Assembly: GCF_042431545.1 (NCBI RefSeq) | Contig: NZ_JBHLYX010000001.1 | Strand: one strand, 5' to 3' | Length of the DNA stretch: 64,000 bases | From: Pseudoalteromonas xiamenensis | GTDB lineage: Bacteria; Pseudomonadota; Gammaproteobacteria; Enterobacterales; Alteromonadaceae | Part shown: positions 9,400 through 16,764 of the stretch, piece by piece | How positions within the stretch are numbered: position 1 is the first letter of the stretch | How the letters are laid out: each line of letters opens with the position of its first letter | Translations under genes and position numbers: made by a program | The notes under the pieces: generated by a model | What the model saw: the letters and a program-made list of their open reading frames with translations, nothing else | What the model was told of the DNA's origin: nothing | Databases searched by the model: none

Positions 9400-9544
9400 T
9401 GCAATCTCGCTAGTAACTTAATGTGGTTACATAAATAAATGTAACTATATTTGGTTTCCAAGGCAAGAGAGAAAATAATCAAGACAGATGTTGCAAACTA
9501 TGTAATAGTATTTTTGTAATAATTGAGATTTAAAAAGATGAAAA

Positions 9545-9570
9545 AAAGAATGACAACGCTGTCATTCTTT
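9545..9570. promoter_or_regulatory. Palindromic operator upstream of nagK-nagA
   Basis: 26-bp palindrome AAAGAATGACAAC / GCTGTCATTCTTT (one mismatched pair) centred on CG at 9557/9558, 75 bases before nagK. Its core TGACA-N-CG-N-TGTCA recurs before nagB. A CG-centred palindrome is typical of LacI-family operators, and NagR of this family controls nag genes in Alteromonadales. The assignment to NagR is inference; the regulator gene is not in the window. Confidence 0.75.
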
Positions 9571-9645
9571 GTGTAACATTAAATCAACATGAAAAATTCA
9601 GTGCCATTTTGGTCACAATAATAAAAGCTTAGTTAGGGGTCGTTC

Positions 9646-10557
9646 ATGATGGCTAAAAGCGCTAAACATGATCAGTTGTTTATAGGAATAGATGGTGGTG
9701 GAACTAAATGTCGCGCAACTATTTATTCTGCTGAAAGAGGGGTATTGGGAACAGGACTTGGTGGGCCTGCAAATCCTCTCCATGGTTTTGAACGCGCATT
9801 AGAGTCTATTATGTTGTCAACTCAACTAGCAATGCGAGATGCAGGTTTAAAGCTTGAGCAAGTTCATGAGCTTTATGCTGGGGCAGGATTAGCAGGTGTA
9901 AATTTACCCCAACTATTCGACCGAATTACGCAATGGGATCACCCATTTAAACAATTGTTTCTCACAACAGATCTACACACCGCCTGTATCGGAGCGCATG
10001 AAGGAAAAGATGGCGCGGTAATTATCACAGGAACTGGATCGTGTGGTTTTTCCATTGTTTCAGGAAAAACCTGTAACTTAGGCGGCCATGGTTTTGCGCA
10101 GGGTGATAAGGGTAGTGGTGCATGGATGGGACTTGAAGCAGTCAAAGCGGTGTTAGAGTCGTTGGATGGTTTAGCTGAAAAGACAGCGTTGTCTATTGTG
10201 CTGCAAGAACATTTCCAAACGAAAAGTGCGATGGGTATCGCGGAGCAAATGGCTGGGCAACCATCAAGCGCTTATGCTAAGTTGGCTCGATTTGTTCTCG
10301 CTGAAGCAGAGCTCGGTGATGAAGTTGCAATACGGATAGTTCAAGAAGGCGCGGGCTATATTAGTCGCTTAGCGCATAAGTTGCTTGCCAATCAACCACC
10401 ACGACTTGCCATGATAGGCGGGTTAGCTGAACCTTTGCAGAAATGGTTAGACCCACAAATTTCAGCTCGGGTGGAGCCTGCAATTCAACCGCCTGAAATG
10501 GGGGCAATCTATTTTGCTCAACACCAACTAGCACAACAACAGGGTGAGCTTGCATGA
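9646..10557 (+). CDS. nagK: N-acetylglucosamine kinase, BadF/BadG ATPase type
   Basis: Phosphorylates N-acetylglucosamine with ATP to GlcNAc-6-phosphate in the cytoplasm. It replaces PTS phosphorylation in Alteromonadales that import free GlcNAc. 303 residues of the ASKHA (actin/hexokinase) fold. The phosphate-1 motif FIGIDGGGTKCRATI lies at residues ~12-26, the second phosphate loop is VIITGTGSCGF (~125-135), followed by GGHGFAQGDKGSGAWMG. The start ATG at 9646 has AGGGG seven bases upstream. Its stop overlaps the nagA start by 4 bases (ATGA). The palindromic operator and location place it as the first gene of a GlcNAc-induced operon. Confidence 0.88.
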   Translation: MMAKSAKHDQLFIGIDGGGTKCRATIYSAERGVLGTGLGGPANPLHGFERALESIMLSTQLAMRDAGLKLEQVHELYAGAGLAGVNLPQLFDRITQWDHPFKQLFLTTDLHTACIGAHEGKDGAVIITGTGSCGFSIVSGKTCNLGGHGFAQGDKGSGAWMGLEAVKAVLESLDGLAEKTALSIVLQEHFQTKSAMGIAEQMAGQPSSAYAKLARFVLAEAELGDEVAIRIVQEGAGYISRLAHKLLANQPPRLAMIGGLAEPLQKWLDPQISARVEPAIQPPEMGAIYFAQHQLAQQQGELA

Positions 10558-11675
10558 CGCAAAAAACATACATTGCAGAACGTTTGTTCGATGGCGAAAA
10601 CTTCAGAGACAACGTGTTATTTAGTGTAGCCAACGGAAAAATTCACTTTGAAAATATCGATCCTACTAGTGCTGAGAAGCTACACGGCATAGTTGTACCC
10701 GGCTTCATAGATGTTCAAGTCAACGGTGGGGGCGGAGGTTTTTTCAATGCTGAGCAAACACAAAAATGTCTAGGTACTATCGTTGATGCCCACAGCCAAT
10801 TTGGCTCAACCGGCTTGATGCCAACGCTTATTACCGATGATATAGAGGTAATGCGACGTGCAGCGGATACGGTATCGAAGGCAATTAGTGAAGATCAATG
10901 TGGGATTTTGGGCATCCATTTTGAAGGACCACATTTATCACATCCAAAAAAAGGGACTCATAGTGAGCAGTTTCTGAGACCTATTTCGGAAGCTGAATTT
11001 GATGTTTATGCGCGCCAAGATCTTGGTATAAAAATGGTGACCTTAGCGCCTGAAACTGTTTCACTTGATGACATTCGACGTTTGTTGTCACTGGATGTAA
11101 AGGTTTGTATTGGCCATTCCAATGCAGACTTTGAAACAACCATGAATGCGTTAAACGCGGGAGTGGATGGTTTTACTCACTTGTTTAATGCAATGTCAGC
11201 GTTTACATCTCGTGAGCCTGGGGTGGTTGGTGCTGCTCTTTGGGATAACAATAGCTGGTGCGGACTAATCGTGGATGGTCATCATGTACATGCTGCCTCT
11301 GCAAAATTAGCCATCCGTACAAAGCAACAAGGTAAAGTGATCTTGGTTACGGACGCTATGCCGCCCGTTGGTACTGATATGACCGAATTTGACTTCTTTG
11401 ATGGTCGCAAAGTCATTCGCACTGGCGACAGACTAAACTCCACAACGGGTGAACTTGCAGGAAGCGTTTTAGACATGGCTTCTGCAGTAAGAAACACAGT
11501 GCAAACATTAGACGTAACGTTAGCGGAAAGCTTAAGAATGGCTTCACTCTATCCCGCACAATATCTTGGTTTGAAGAATAAAGGACGATTATTAGAAGGA
11601 TTTGACGCAGATTTCGTTGTCTTAGACGGTGAGCTTCATGTGATTCAAACGTATATAGCAGGAATAGAAAAGTAG
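10554..11675 (+). CDS. nagA: N-acetylglucosamine-6-phosphate deacetylase
   Basis: Hydrolyses GlcNAc-6-P to glucosamine-6-P and acetate, the second step of GlcNAc catabolism. 373 residues, amidohydrolase superfamily TIM barrel. Visible site residues: the metal Glu in IHFEGPHLSHPKKGTH, His in CIGHSNADF, His in GFTHLFNAMSA, and the catalytic Asp in LVTDAMPPVG. The N-terminal strand region leads into VVPGFIDVQVNGGGG. As in other NagA, the usual HxH of the superfamily is replaced by QVNG. It is translationally coupled to nagK and followed by a GC-rich terminator, so nagX beyond it is read by read-through or from its own promoter. Confidence 0.95.
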   Translation: MTQKTYIAERLFDGENFRDNVLFSVANGKIHFENIDPTSAEKLHGIVVPGFIDVQVNGGGGGFFNAEQTQKCLGTIVDAHSQFGSTGLMPTLITDDIEVMRRAADTVSKAISEDQCGILGIHFEGPHLSHPKKGTHSEQFLRPISEAEFDVYARQDLGIKMVTLAPETVSLDDIRRLLSLDVKVCIGHSNADFETTMNALNAGVDGFTHLFNAMSAFTSREPGVVGAALWDNNSWCGLIVDGHHVHAASAKLAIRTKQQGKVILVTDAMPPVGTDMTEFDFFDGRKVIRTGDRLNSTTGELAGSVLDMASAVRNTVQTLDVTLAESLRMASLYPAQYLGLKNKGRLLEGFDADFVVLDGELHVIQTYIAGIEK

Positions 11676-11690
11676 TAGTTCCCTGGATGA

Positions 11691-11727
11691 AAACCCCGCA
11701 GCAGTAACGCGGGGCTTTTTTATTTTT
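11691..11727 (+). terminator. Terminator between nagA and nagX
   Basis: Stem AAACCCCGC (11691-11699), 9-nt loop, GCGGGGCTTTTTT (11709 on). A strong U-tract suggests partial attenuation before nagX. Confidence 0.8.
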
Positions 11728-11737
11728 AGGTAGTAAA

Positions 11738-12862
11738 ATGACAACAAATACAAAAAAAAGATTAGCTTCTTTAGATGCGTTAAGAGGCTTTGACATGATG
11801 TGGATTTTAGGCGGACAATCCATATTTGCAGCACTTTTCGTGTTAACAGGTTGGCAAGGGTGGAAGGCATTTGAGGCTCACACAGAGCACAGTGCCTGGC
11901 ACGGGTTCACGGCATACGACTTAATTTTTCCTCTTTTTATTTTCCTTTCAGGCGTGGCTATGGGTCTATCGCCAAAGCGCATTGACCATTTACCACTTAG
12001 TGAACGCCTACCAATTTACCAAAAAGCGGTAAAGCGTTTTTTCTTGCTGTGTTTGCTTGGTATTCTTTACAACCATGGATGGGGAACGGGTATTCCTGCT
12101 GACTTAGAAGAGATACGCTACGCAAGCGTACTTGGACGTATAGCATTTGCATGGCTATTTTGTGCGTTACTAGTTTGGCATCTTTCACTTCGGAATGTCG
12201 CTATAGTTGGAGTGAGCATTCTAATCTGCTACTGGATAATATTGTGTTTCATCCCAGTACCAAGCGGTAGTGCAGGTGATTTAACCCCGAACGGCACATG
12301 GAATGCGTGGATTGACCAAAATCTACTCCCAGGTATTCGGTATCAAAATCGCCCAGTTGACCCAGAAGGACTTTTATCTAATTTCCCTGCAATTGTGAAT
12401 GCAATTGCGGGTGTGTTTGCCGGGCAGTTGATAGCATCAAGCAACTTACGTGGTGAGTGGCGAACCGCAGCATGGCTTTGCATATCTGGTTTGGTTGCGT
12501 TAATACTTGGTTGGGGATGGGATTATGTATTTCCCGTGAACAAAGAGTTGTGGACAAGTTCATTTGTACTAGTCACAGTCGGTTGGAGTGCAATATTGCT
12601 GAGCATATTTTATGTATTAGTCGACATATTGCCAGGAACACGCATTTCTTATCCGTTTATTATTATCGGGGCAAACTCAATAATCATTTATTTAGCATCA
12701 AGTTTAATCAATTGGAATTATATGAGAGACAGCTTATTTGGAGGGATCATTCGGTCATTTCCGGAAAGTTGGCAGCCGCTGTTATTTGTACTTACTCTAT
12801 TGTTTGTGCAGTTACTTATTCTTCACTGGTTGTATAAACGCAAACTCTTTATCAGTGTATAA
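11738..12862 (+). CDS. nagX: NagX, DUF5009/HGSNAT-like membrane protein
   Basis: 374-residue inner-membrane protein with about ten hydrophobic helices. The N-terminal LASLDALRGFDMMWILGG is the hallmark of the DUF5009/heparan-alpha-glucosaminide N-acetyltransferase-like family that comparative genomics calls NagX. It is found with GlcNAc genes in Shewanella, Xanthomonas and Pseudoalteromonas relatives. The FIFLSGVAMGLS segment is also typical. Proposed roles are transmembrane acetyl transfer to amino sugars or help in GlcNAc transport; neither is shown here. It starts only 11 bases after the nagA terminator U-tract and lies between nagA and nagB, which supports a GlcNAc role. Confidence 0.85.
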   Translation: MTTNTKKRLASLDALRGFDMMWILGGQSIFAALFVLTGWQGWKAFEAHTEHSAWHGFTAYDLIFPLFIFLSGVAMGLSPKRIDHLPLSERLPIYQKAVKRFFLLCLLGILYNHGWGTGIPADLEEIRYASVLGRIAFAWLFCALLVWHLSLRNVAIVGVSILICYWIILCFIPVPSGSAGDLTPNGTWNAWIDQNLLPGIRYQNRPVDPEGLLSNFPAIVNAIAGVFAGQLIASSNLRGEWRTAAWLCISGLVALILGWGWDYVFPVNKELWTSSFVLVTVGWSAILLSIFYVLVDILPGTRISYPFIIIGANSIIIYLASSLINWNYMRDSLFGGIIRSFPESWQPLLFVLTLLFVQLLILHWLYKRKLFISV

Positions 12863-12949
12863 ATTAGGCAGCGAGTTCTGCCTTTCATTACAAAAAAATG
12901 TAAAAAAAATCTTCACTATTACTTTACAAACAAAAATTATAGGTCAATA

Positions 12950-12965
12950 ATGACAGCGTTGTCAT
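12950..12965. promoter_or_regulatory. Palindromic operator upstream of nagB
   Basis: ATGACAGC / GTTGTCAT centred on CG at 12957/12958, 112 bases before nagB. It matches the nagK operator core TGACA-N-CG-N-TGTCA, with G/T instead of A/C at the inner positions. It implies that nagB has its own promoter under the same LacI-type repressor (NagR by inference). Confidence 0.72.
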
Positions 12966-13077
12966 AATGGTAAACTTAGTTTGTTGTATCTCACTAAGGT
13001 TGACCTGTCCTTGTACTGATTGCACGCGGCGCAAGGCCAGGTCCCATTTTTTAGTCGCCAAATTTTGAGTGGACACC

Positions 13078-13872
13078 ATGCAGATCGTAATTCTAAAAGA
13101 TGCTTCCGAAGTCGCACGTTATGGTGCTGATATCTTTACTTCTCAGTTACAACGCAAAGCAGAATCCGTGTTGGGATTGGCTACAGGTTCTACGCCAGTC
13201 GCTTTGTATCAAGAGCTCATCAAGCGTAATCAAACGGGCATGGTGACGTTTAAAGAAACAACAACGTTTAACTTGGATGAATACTTAGGTTTGTCGGGTG
13301 AACACCCTCAGAGCTACCGTTATTTTATGAATGAGCAATTGTTCAATCATATTGATATTGATAAAGACAGAACACATGTTCCACCGGGTGATGCAAAAAA
13401 TCCTGTCATCGCATGTCAAGAATATGAAGCTAAAATTGCATCGGCAGGTGGAGTAGACATTCAGCTTTTAGGCATTGGGCGAAATGGTCATATCGGTTTT
13501 AATGAGCCGTCGTCAGGCTTAACGTCGCGTACTCGTGTTAAAACGCTGACAAAAGCAACGATTGATGACAACGCCCGTTTCTTTAAAGAAGATGAATACC
13601 AACCACATTTATCGATCACAATGGGTATTGGAACCATTTTGGATGCTCGAAAAGTGGTATTATTAGCTACCGGTGAAAATAAAGCAGAAGCAGTAAAAGC
13701 GATGGTTGAAGGGCCCTTAACGGCTGCCTGTCCAGCATCAGCATTACAACTTCACAAAGATGCGGTAATTGTGATTGATATGGCAGCTGCAAGCCAACTT
13801 AAAGATATCGATTTCTATTTGCATATTGAAGCTGAGAATCAAAAGCTTCAAGCCTATCTTGCCTCTCTGTAG
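13078..13872 (+). CDS. nagB: Glucosamine-6-phosphate deaminase
   Basis: Converts glucosamine-6-P to fructose-6-P and ammonia, the last dedicated step of GlcNAc use. 264 residues from the ATG at 13078 (MQIVILKDASEV). A GTG nine bases upstream is in frame, but the ATG fits the family and has GAGTGGA before it. Motifs: phosphate loop GLATGSTP, TTFNLDEYLGL with the catalytic Asp, GIGRNGHIGFNEP with the active-site His, and RFF/LSITMGIGTILDA. The position of E. coli Asp141 is Asn here, as in Bacillus-type NagB, so the non-allosteric short type is the closer relative. It has its own operator upstream and a strong terminator downstream. Confidence 0.95.
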   Translation: MQIVILKDASEVARYGADIFTSQLQRKAESVLGLATGSTPVALYQELIKRNQTGMVTFKETTTFNLDEYLGLSGEHPQSYRYFMNEQLFNHIDIDKDRTHVPPGDAKNPVIACQEYEAKIASAGGVDIQLLGIGRNGHIGFNEPSSGLTSRTRVKTLTKATIDDNARFFKEDEYQPHLSITMGIGTILDARKVVLLATGENKAEAVKAMVEGPLTAACPASALQLHKDAVIVIDMAAASQLKDIDFYLHIEAENQKLQAYLASL

Positions 13873-13892
13873 TGTGACTTACACTGTAGGTT

Positions 13893-13918
13893 GAAAGCCC
13901 GAAAGGGCTTTTTTTTTT
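13893..13918 (+). terminator. Terminator of nagB
   Basis: Stem AAAGCCC, GAAA tetraloop, GGGCTTT, then a run of ten T. Confidence 0.9.
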
Positions 13919-13968
13919 GCCTGACTCTGTGTTAATTTTGATGCCACTTATCTTCAAGGACTCGGTTA

Positions 13969-14889
13969 ATGCTGTTCTATACTCAACTACCTCTCAATAG
14001 ACATTCACAGGAAAGAAAAGACTCTAATTGGCTCTTACACAAGCAGACAAGTAACAGCCGATGGGTATTAGTAAAAAACAACCAATCGCTATTCAAAAAA
14101 GACCAACCAGAACTCGTTTTCCTCAATTATGAACAGGTAAGAAACTTACCTCTTTGGGACGCGATATTTTTAGGAGCAATGGAGAATAGTGGTTATTTTG
14201 CGATAGATGTTTCTGAAGTTGCGGATGACGTGCTTGAGACGTATACAGAGCAGCACGAGTTCAAGGATATTCGCTCGTACGGAATGGTTGTAGACATGGC
14301 GTTGGGGTCGATTGCATCCTTATCCCGAGGGCTTTGTCATTGGCATGCTACTCACCGTTTTTGTGGACGTTGTGGTAGCAAAAACAAATTAATAGAAGCA
14401 GGACATGCAAGGCTTTGTACAAATGATGCCTGTAAACATATGACTTTCCCTCGTACAGACCCCGCGGTGATTATGCTGGTCACGCATGTCTTTCCTGACG
14501 GTGTGGAGCGCTGCCTAATGGGAAGACAAGCAGCCTGGCCGGAAGGCGTCTATTCTACTTTGGCTGGATTTGTTGATCCGGGAGAGTCATTAGAGCAGGC
14601 AGTTATTCGAGAAGTTGAAGAAGAAGCAGGCGTTCAAGTTCAGGAAGTTGAATACGTTGCTTCACAGTCGTGGCCATTTCCATCCTCTATTATGTTAGGA
14701 TTTTTTGCTAAAACGAATAATCCAGAAATCTACGTCGATAAAGACGAACTTGACGATGCAAAATGGTTTAGTCGGAAGGATCTCAATGATTTTTCAGAAT
14801 GGGATCATCAAGAACCAGGCTACAAATTAACACGCAAAGATTCAATATCTCGTTATTTAGTTGAAACTTGGCGTAACCAAGGGGAATGA
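13969..14889 (+). CDS. nudC: NAD+ diphosphatase NudC
   Basis: Nudix hydrolase that cleaves NAD(H) to NMN(H) and AMP and, in E. coli, removes NAD caps from RNA 5' ends. 306 residues, longer than the 257 of E. coli because of a longer N-terminal domain. A four-Cys zinc ribbon (CGRC...C....C, about residues 134-160) is followed by TFPRTDPAVI, the Nudix box GFVDPGESLEQAVIREVEEEAG-like region (about 203-225, here with all catalytic Glu residues) and the NudC-specific SQSWPFPSS. Only 4 bases separate its stop from the metC start, so the two are probably co-transcribed. Confidence 0.93.
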   Translation: MLFYTQLPLNRHSQERKDSNWLLHKQTSNSRWVLVKNNQSLFKKDQPELVFLNYEQVRNLPLWDAIFLGAMENSGYFAIDVSEVADDVLETYTEQHEFKDIRSYGMVVDMALGSIASLSRGLCHWHATHRFCGRCGSKNKLIEAGHARLCTNDACKHMTFPRTDPAVIMLVTHVFPDGVERCLMGRQAAWPEGVYSTLAGFVDPGESLEQAVIREVEEEAGVQVQEVEYVASQSWPFPSSIMLGFFAKTNNPEIYVDKDELDDAKWFSRKDLNDFSEWDHQEPGYKLTRKDSISRYLVETWRNQGE

Positions 14890-14893
14890 GTCA

Positions 14894-16072
14894 ATGAAAA
14901 AGCAGACGCAAATCGTCGCTTCTGGTCGTAAAAAACAATACACCCATGGGGTTGTTAACCCTGTAGTACAACGCGCCTCAACCGTTGTATTTGAAACTAT
15001 GGATGAACTTCAAGCCGCCGCGAAAGAACGACACAATCGAACGCTGTTTTACGGACGTCGAGGTACAACGACACATTTTGCGCTTCAAGACGCCGTAGCT
15101 GAATTAGAGGGAGGAGCCGGTTGCGCCCTGTTTCCATGTGGTGCGGCCGCAATCGCACAAACGTTACTGTGCTTTTTGAAGGCAGGTGATCACCTTCTAA
15201 TGGTTGACTCTGTTTATGAGCCAACCCGCGATTTATGTGAAAAAATTCTAACGCGTTATGGCATTGAAACGACTTACTATGACCCGTTAATTGGCGCCGA
15301 GATCGAGAAAGAATTTAAAGACAACACGCGAATGATATTTCTGGAGTCTCCCGGTTCTATCACGATGGAAGTTCAAGATGTACCCGCCATTGTCAGCGCT
15401 GCAAGTAAACGTAATATCCTCACCGTTTTGGACAATACCTACGGGAATGGTCTCCATTTCCGTCCATTAGAATTTGGCATCGATATTAGTGTGCAGGCGG
15501 CAACGAAATACATTGTTGGTCATTCAGATGTCATGATGGGTGTCGCTGTCGCGAATGAGAAATACTGGCCAACGCTTCGAGAACATGCATATTTGCTCGG
15601 TCAATGCACCTCCGCAGACGATGCTTATCTGGCGCTCAGAGGATTACGTACGATGAGTGTTCGATTAGACCAACATGAGCGCTCTGCACTGAAAGTCGCA
15701 AACTGGTTAAAAGCTCATCCTCTAGTAGATCATGTTCGTCATCCCACGTTCGAGACTTGCCCAGGTCACGAATACTTCAAACGCGATTTTGATGGCAGTA
15801 ATGGTCTTTTTTCATTTGTGTTAACGCAATCAACGCCTGAAGCTCTTAAGGTGCTTGTTGAAAGTTTGCACCATTTCAAAATGGGATTTTCATGGGGCGG
15901 CTATGAAAGTCTAATTACCGTTAATGCCAATATGCCTGCACTCAGAAGTAAAACGGGTTGGTCAAAGGGGACCGTGATTCGTTTGCATATTGGACTTGAA
16001 GACAGCGATGATTTAATAAACGATTTAGAGCAAGGTCTTGTTAAATTTGAGGAAGTACTTCAACGTTCGTGA
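14894..16072 (+). CDS. metC: Cystathionine beta-lyase MetC
   Basis: PLP enzyme that splits cystathionine to homocysteine, pyruvate and ammonia in methionine synthesis. 392 residues from the ATG at 14894; an in-frame GTG-type start at 14861 would run back into nudC and is rejected because GGGGAATGAGTC gives a good RBS for 14894. The PLP lysine is Lys205 in VQAATKYIVGHSD, which is the MetC rather than MetB form. YGRRGTTTHFALQDAV, the LDNTYGNG cofactor Asp and SWGGYESL near the C-terminus all fit MetC. It sits 4 bases after nudC and has its own terminator. Confidence 0.93.
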   Translation: MKKQTQIVASGRKKQYTHGVVNPVVQRASTVVFETMDELQAAAKERHNRTLFYGRRGTTTHFALQDAVAELEGGAGCALFPCGAAAIAQTLLCFLKAGDHLLMVDSVYEPTRDLCEKILTRYGIETTYYDPLIGAEIEKEFKDNTRMIFLESPGSITMEVQDVPAIVSAASKRNILTVLDNTYGNGLHFRPLEFGIDISVQAATKYIVGHSDVMMGVAVANEKYWPTLREHAYLLGQCTSADDAYLALRGLRTMSVRLDQHERSALKVANWLKAHPLVDHVRHPTFETCPGHEYFKRDFDGSNGLFSFVLTQSTPEALKVLVESLHHFKMGFSWGGYESLITVNANMPALRSKTGWSKGTVIRLHIGLEDSDDLINDLEQGLVKFEEVLQRS

Positions 16073-16138
16073 ACATAAAGAGTTTGCTCAATAAATTCAT
16101 AGGTCATTCAACTAAATTAAGTAAACATGACTACACTT

Positions 16139-16167
16139 AAAAAATGGCTCTAAAGAGCCATTTTTCT
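16139..16167 (+). terminator. Terminator of nudC-metC
   Basis: Stem AAAATGGCTC, TAAA loop, GAGCCATTTTT, then CTTT. It lies about 70 bases after the metC stop. Confidence 0.85.
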
Positions 16168-16293
16168 TTAATCAGCATCCACTTTTGAAAGATGGAATGT
16201 ATTGATTTTACGTTTCTTTATTCGGCAGTTTGACATAGAGAAAAGATTCAAATTAGGGATACCTTTGTAACAAAGCATTGGGAGGAAGACAAA

Positions 16294-16668
16294 ATGGGAT
16301 TGCTAAGTGGCTTAATGGGCAACGCCAGTGAGTTCGATGAGAACGAACTTGATAAGTTATTGAGTAATACATTGATACCAGATGAAAAAATTGAAAAAGC
16401 CTACCGCGTTATCCGTGATATGTTTGTTTTTACGAATAAACGATTAATTCTCATAGACAAGCAAGGAATGACTGGGTCGAAAATCGAAATGTTGACAATA
16501 CCGTATAGTAAAATCACAAAATTTAGCAAAGAATCAGCAGGCCATTTTGATTTAGACGCAGAGCTAAAAATTTGGGTAGGCTCAGAATCAGAACCATTGT
16601 CGAGAGAATTTAAGGCGGGCGATAATATAAATGATGTTTATCGGATTTTATCTCAGCATTGCTTATAG
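16294..16668 (+). CDS. Bacterial PH-domain protein (bPH_1, DUF1696 type)
   Basis: 124-residue soluble protein with no signal peptide. The sequence FVFTNKRLILIDKQGMTGSK and the later IPYSKITKFSKESAG are the conserved strands of the bacterial pleckstrin-homology-like family once called DUF1696. Family members form oligomeric rings, but their ligands are not settled; no enzymatic residue is apparent. The start has a good GGGAGGAAG Shine-Dalgarno. It stands alone, convergent with icd, with which it shares a bidirectional terminator. Confidence 0.85.
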   Translation: MGLLSGLMGNASEFDENELDKLLSNTLIPDEKIEKAYRVIRDMFVFTNKRLILIDKQGMTGSKIEMLTIPYSKITKFSKESAGHFDLDAELKIWVGSESEPLSREFKAGDNINDVYRILSQHCL

Positions 16669-16723
16669 ACACGACGAGTTCTGAAATAAGTGTCGACGCT
16701 GTTTCGGATGGGTCAAATTAAAT

Positions 16724-16752
16724 AAAAAGGGCCAGAAACTGGCCCTTTTTTT
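16724..16752. terminator. Bidirectional terminator between PH-domain gene and icd
   Basis: Perfect stem AAAAAGGGCCAG / CTGGCCCTTTTT with a 3-nt loop. It has A and T runs on both sides, so it can stop transcripts from both convergent genes. Confidence 0.9.
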
Positions 16753-16764
16753 ATGCAAGTCTGC

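Noticed and set aside
12457..12837. 126-codon plus-strand frame within nagX
   Set aside because: Lies inside the nagX coding region in another frame; nagX has the clear membrane pattern and family motif.
12866..12883. Hairpin AGGCAG / CTGCCT just after nagX
   Set aside because: Only 6 bp with a three-T tail; too weak to list as a terminator, although it may contribute to stopping nagX transcripts.
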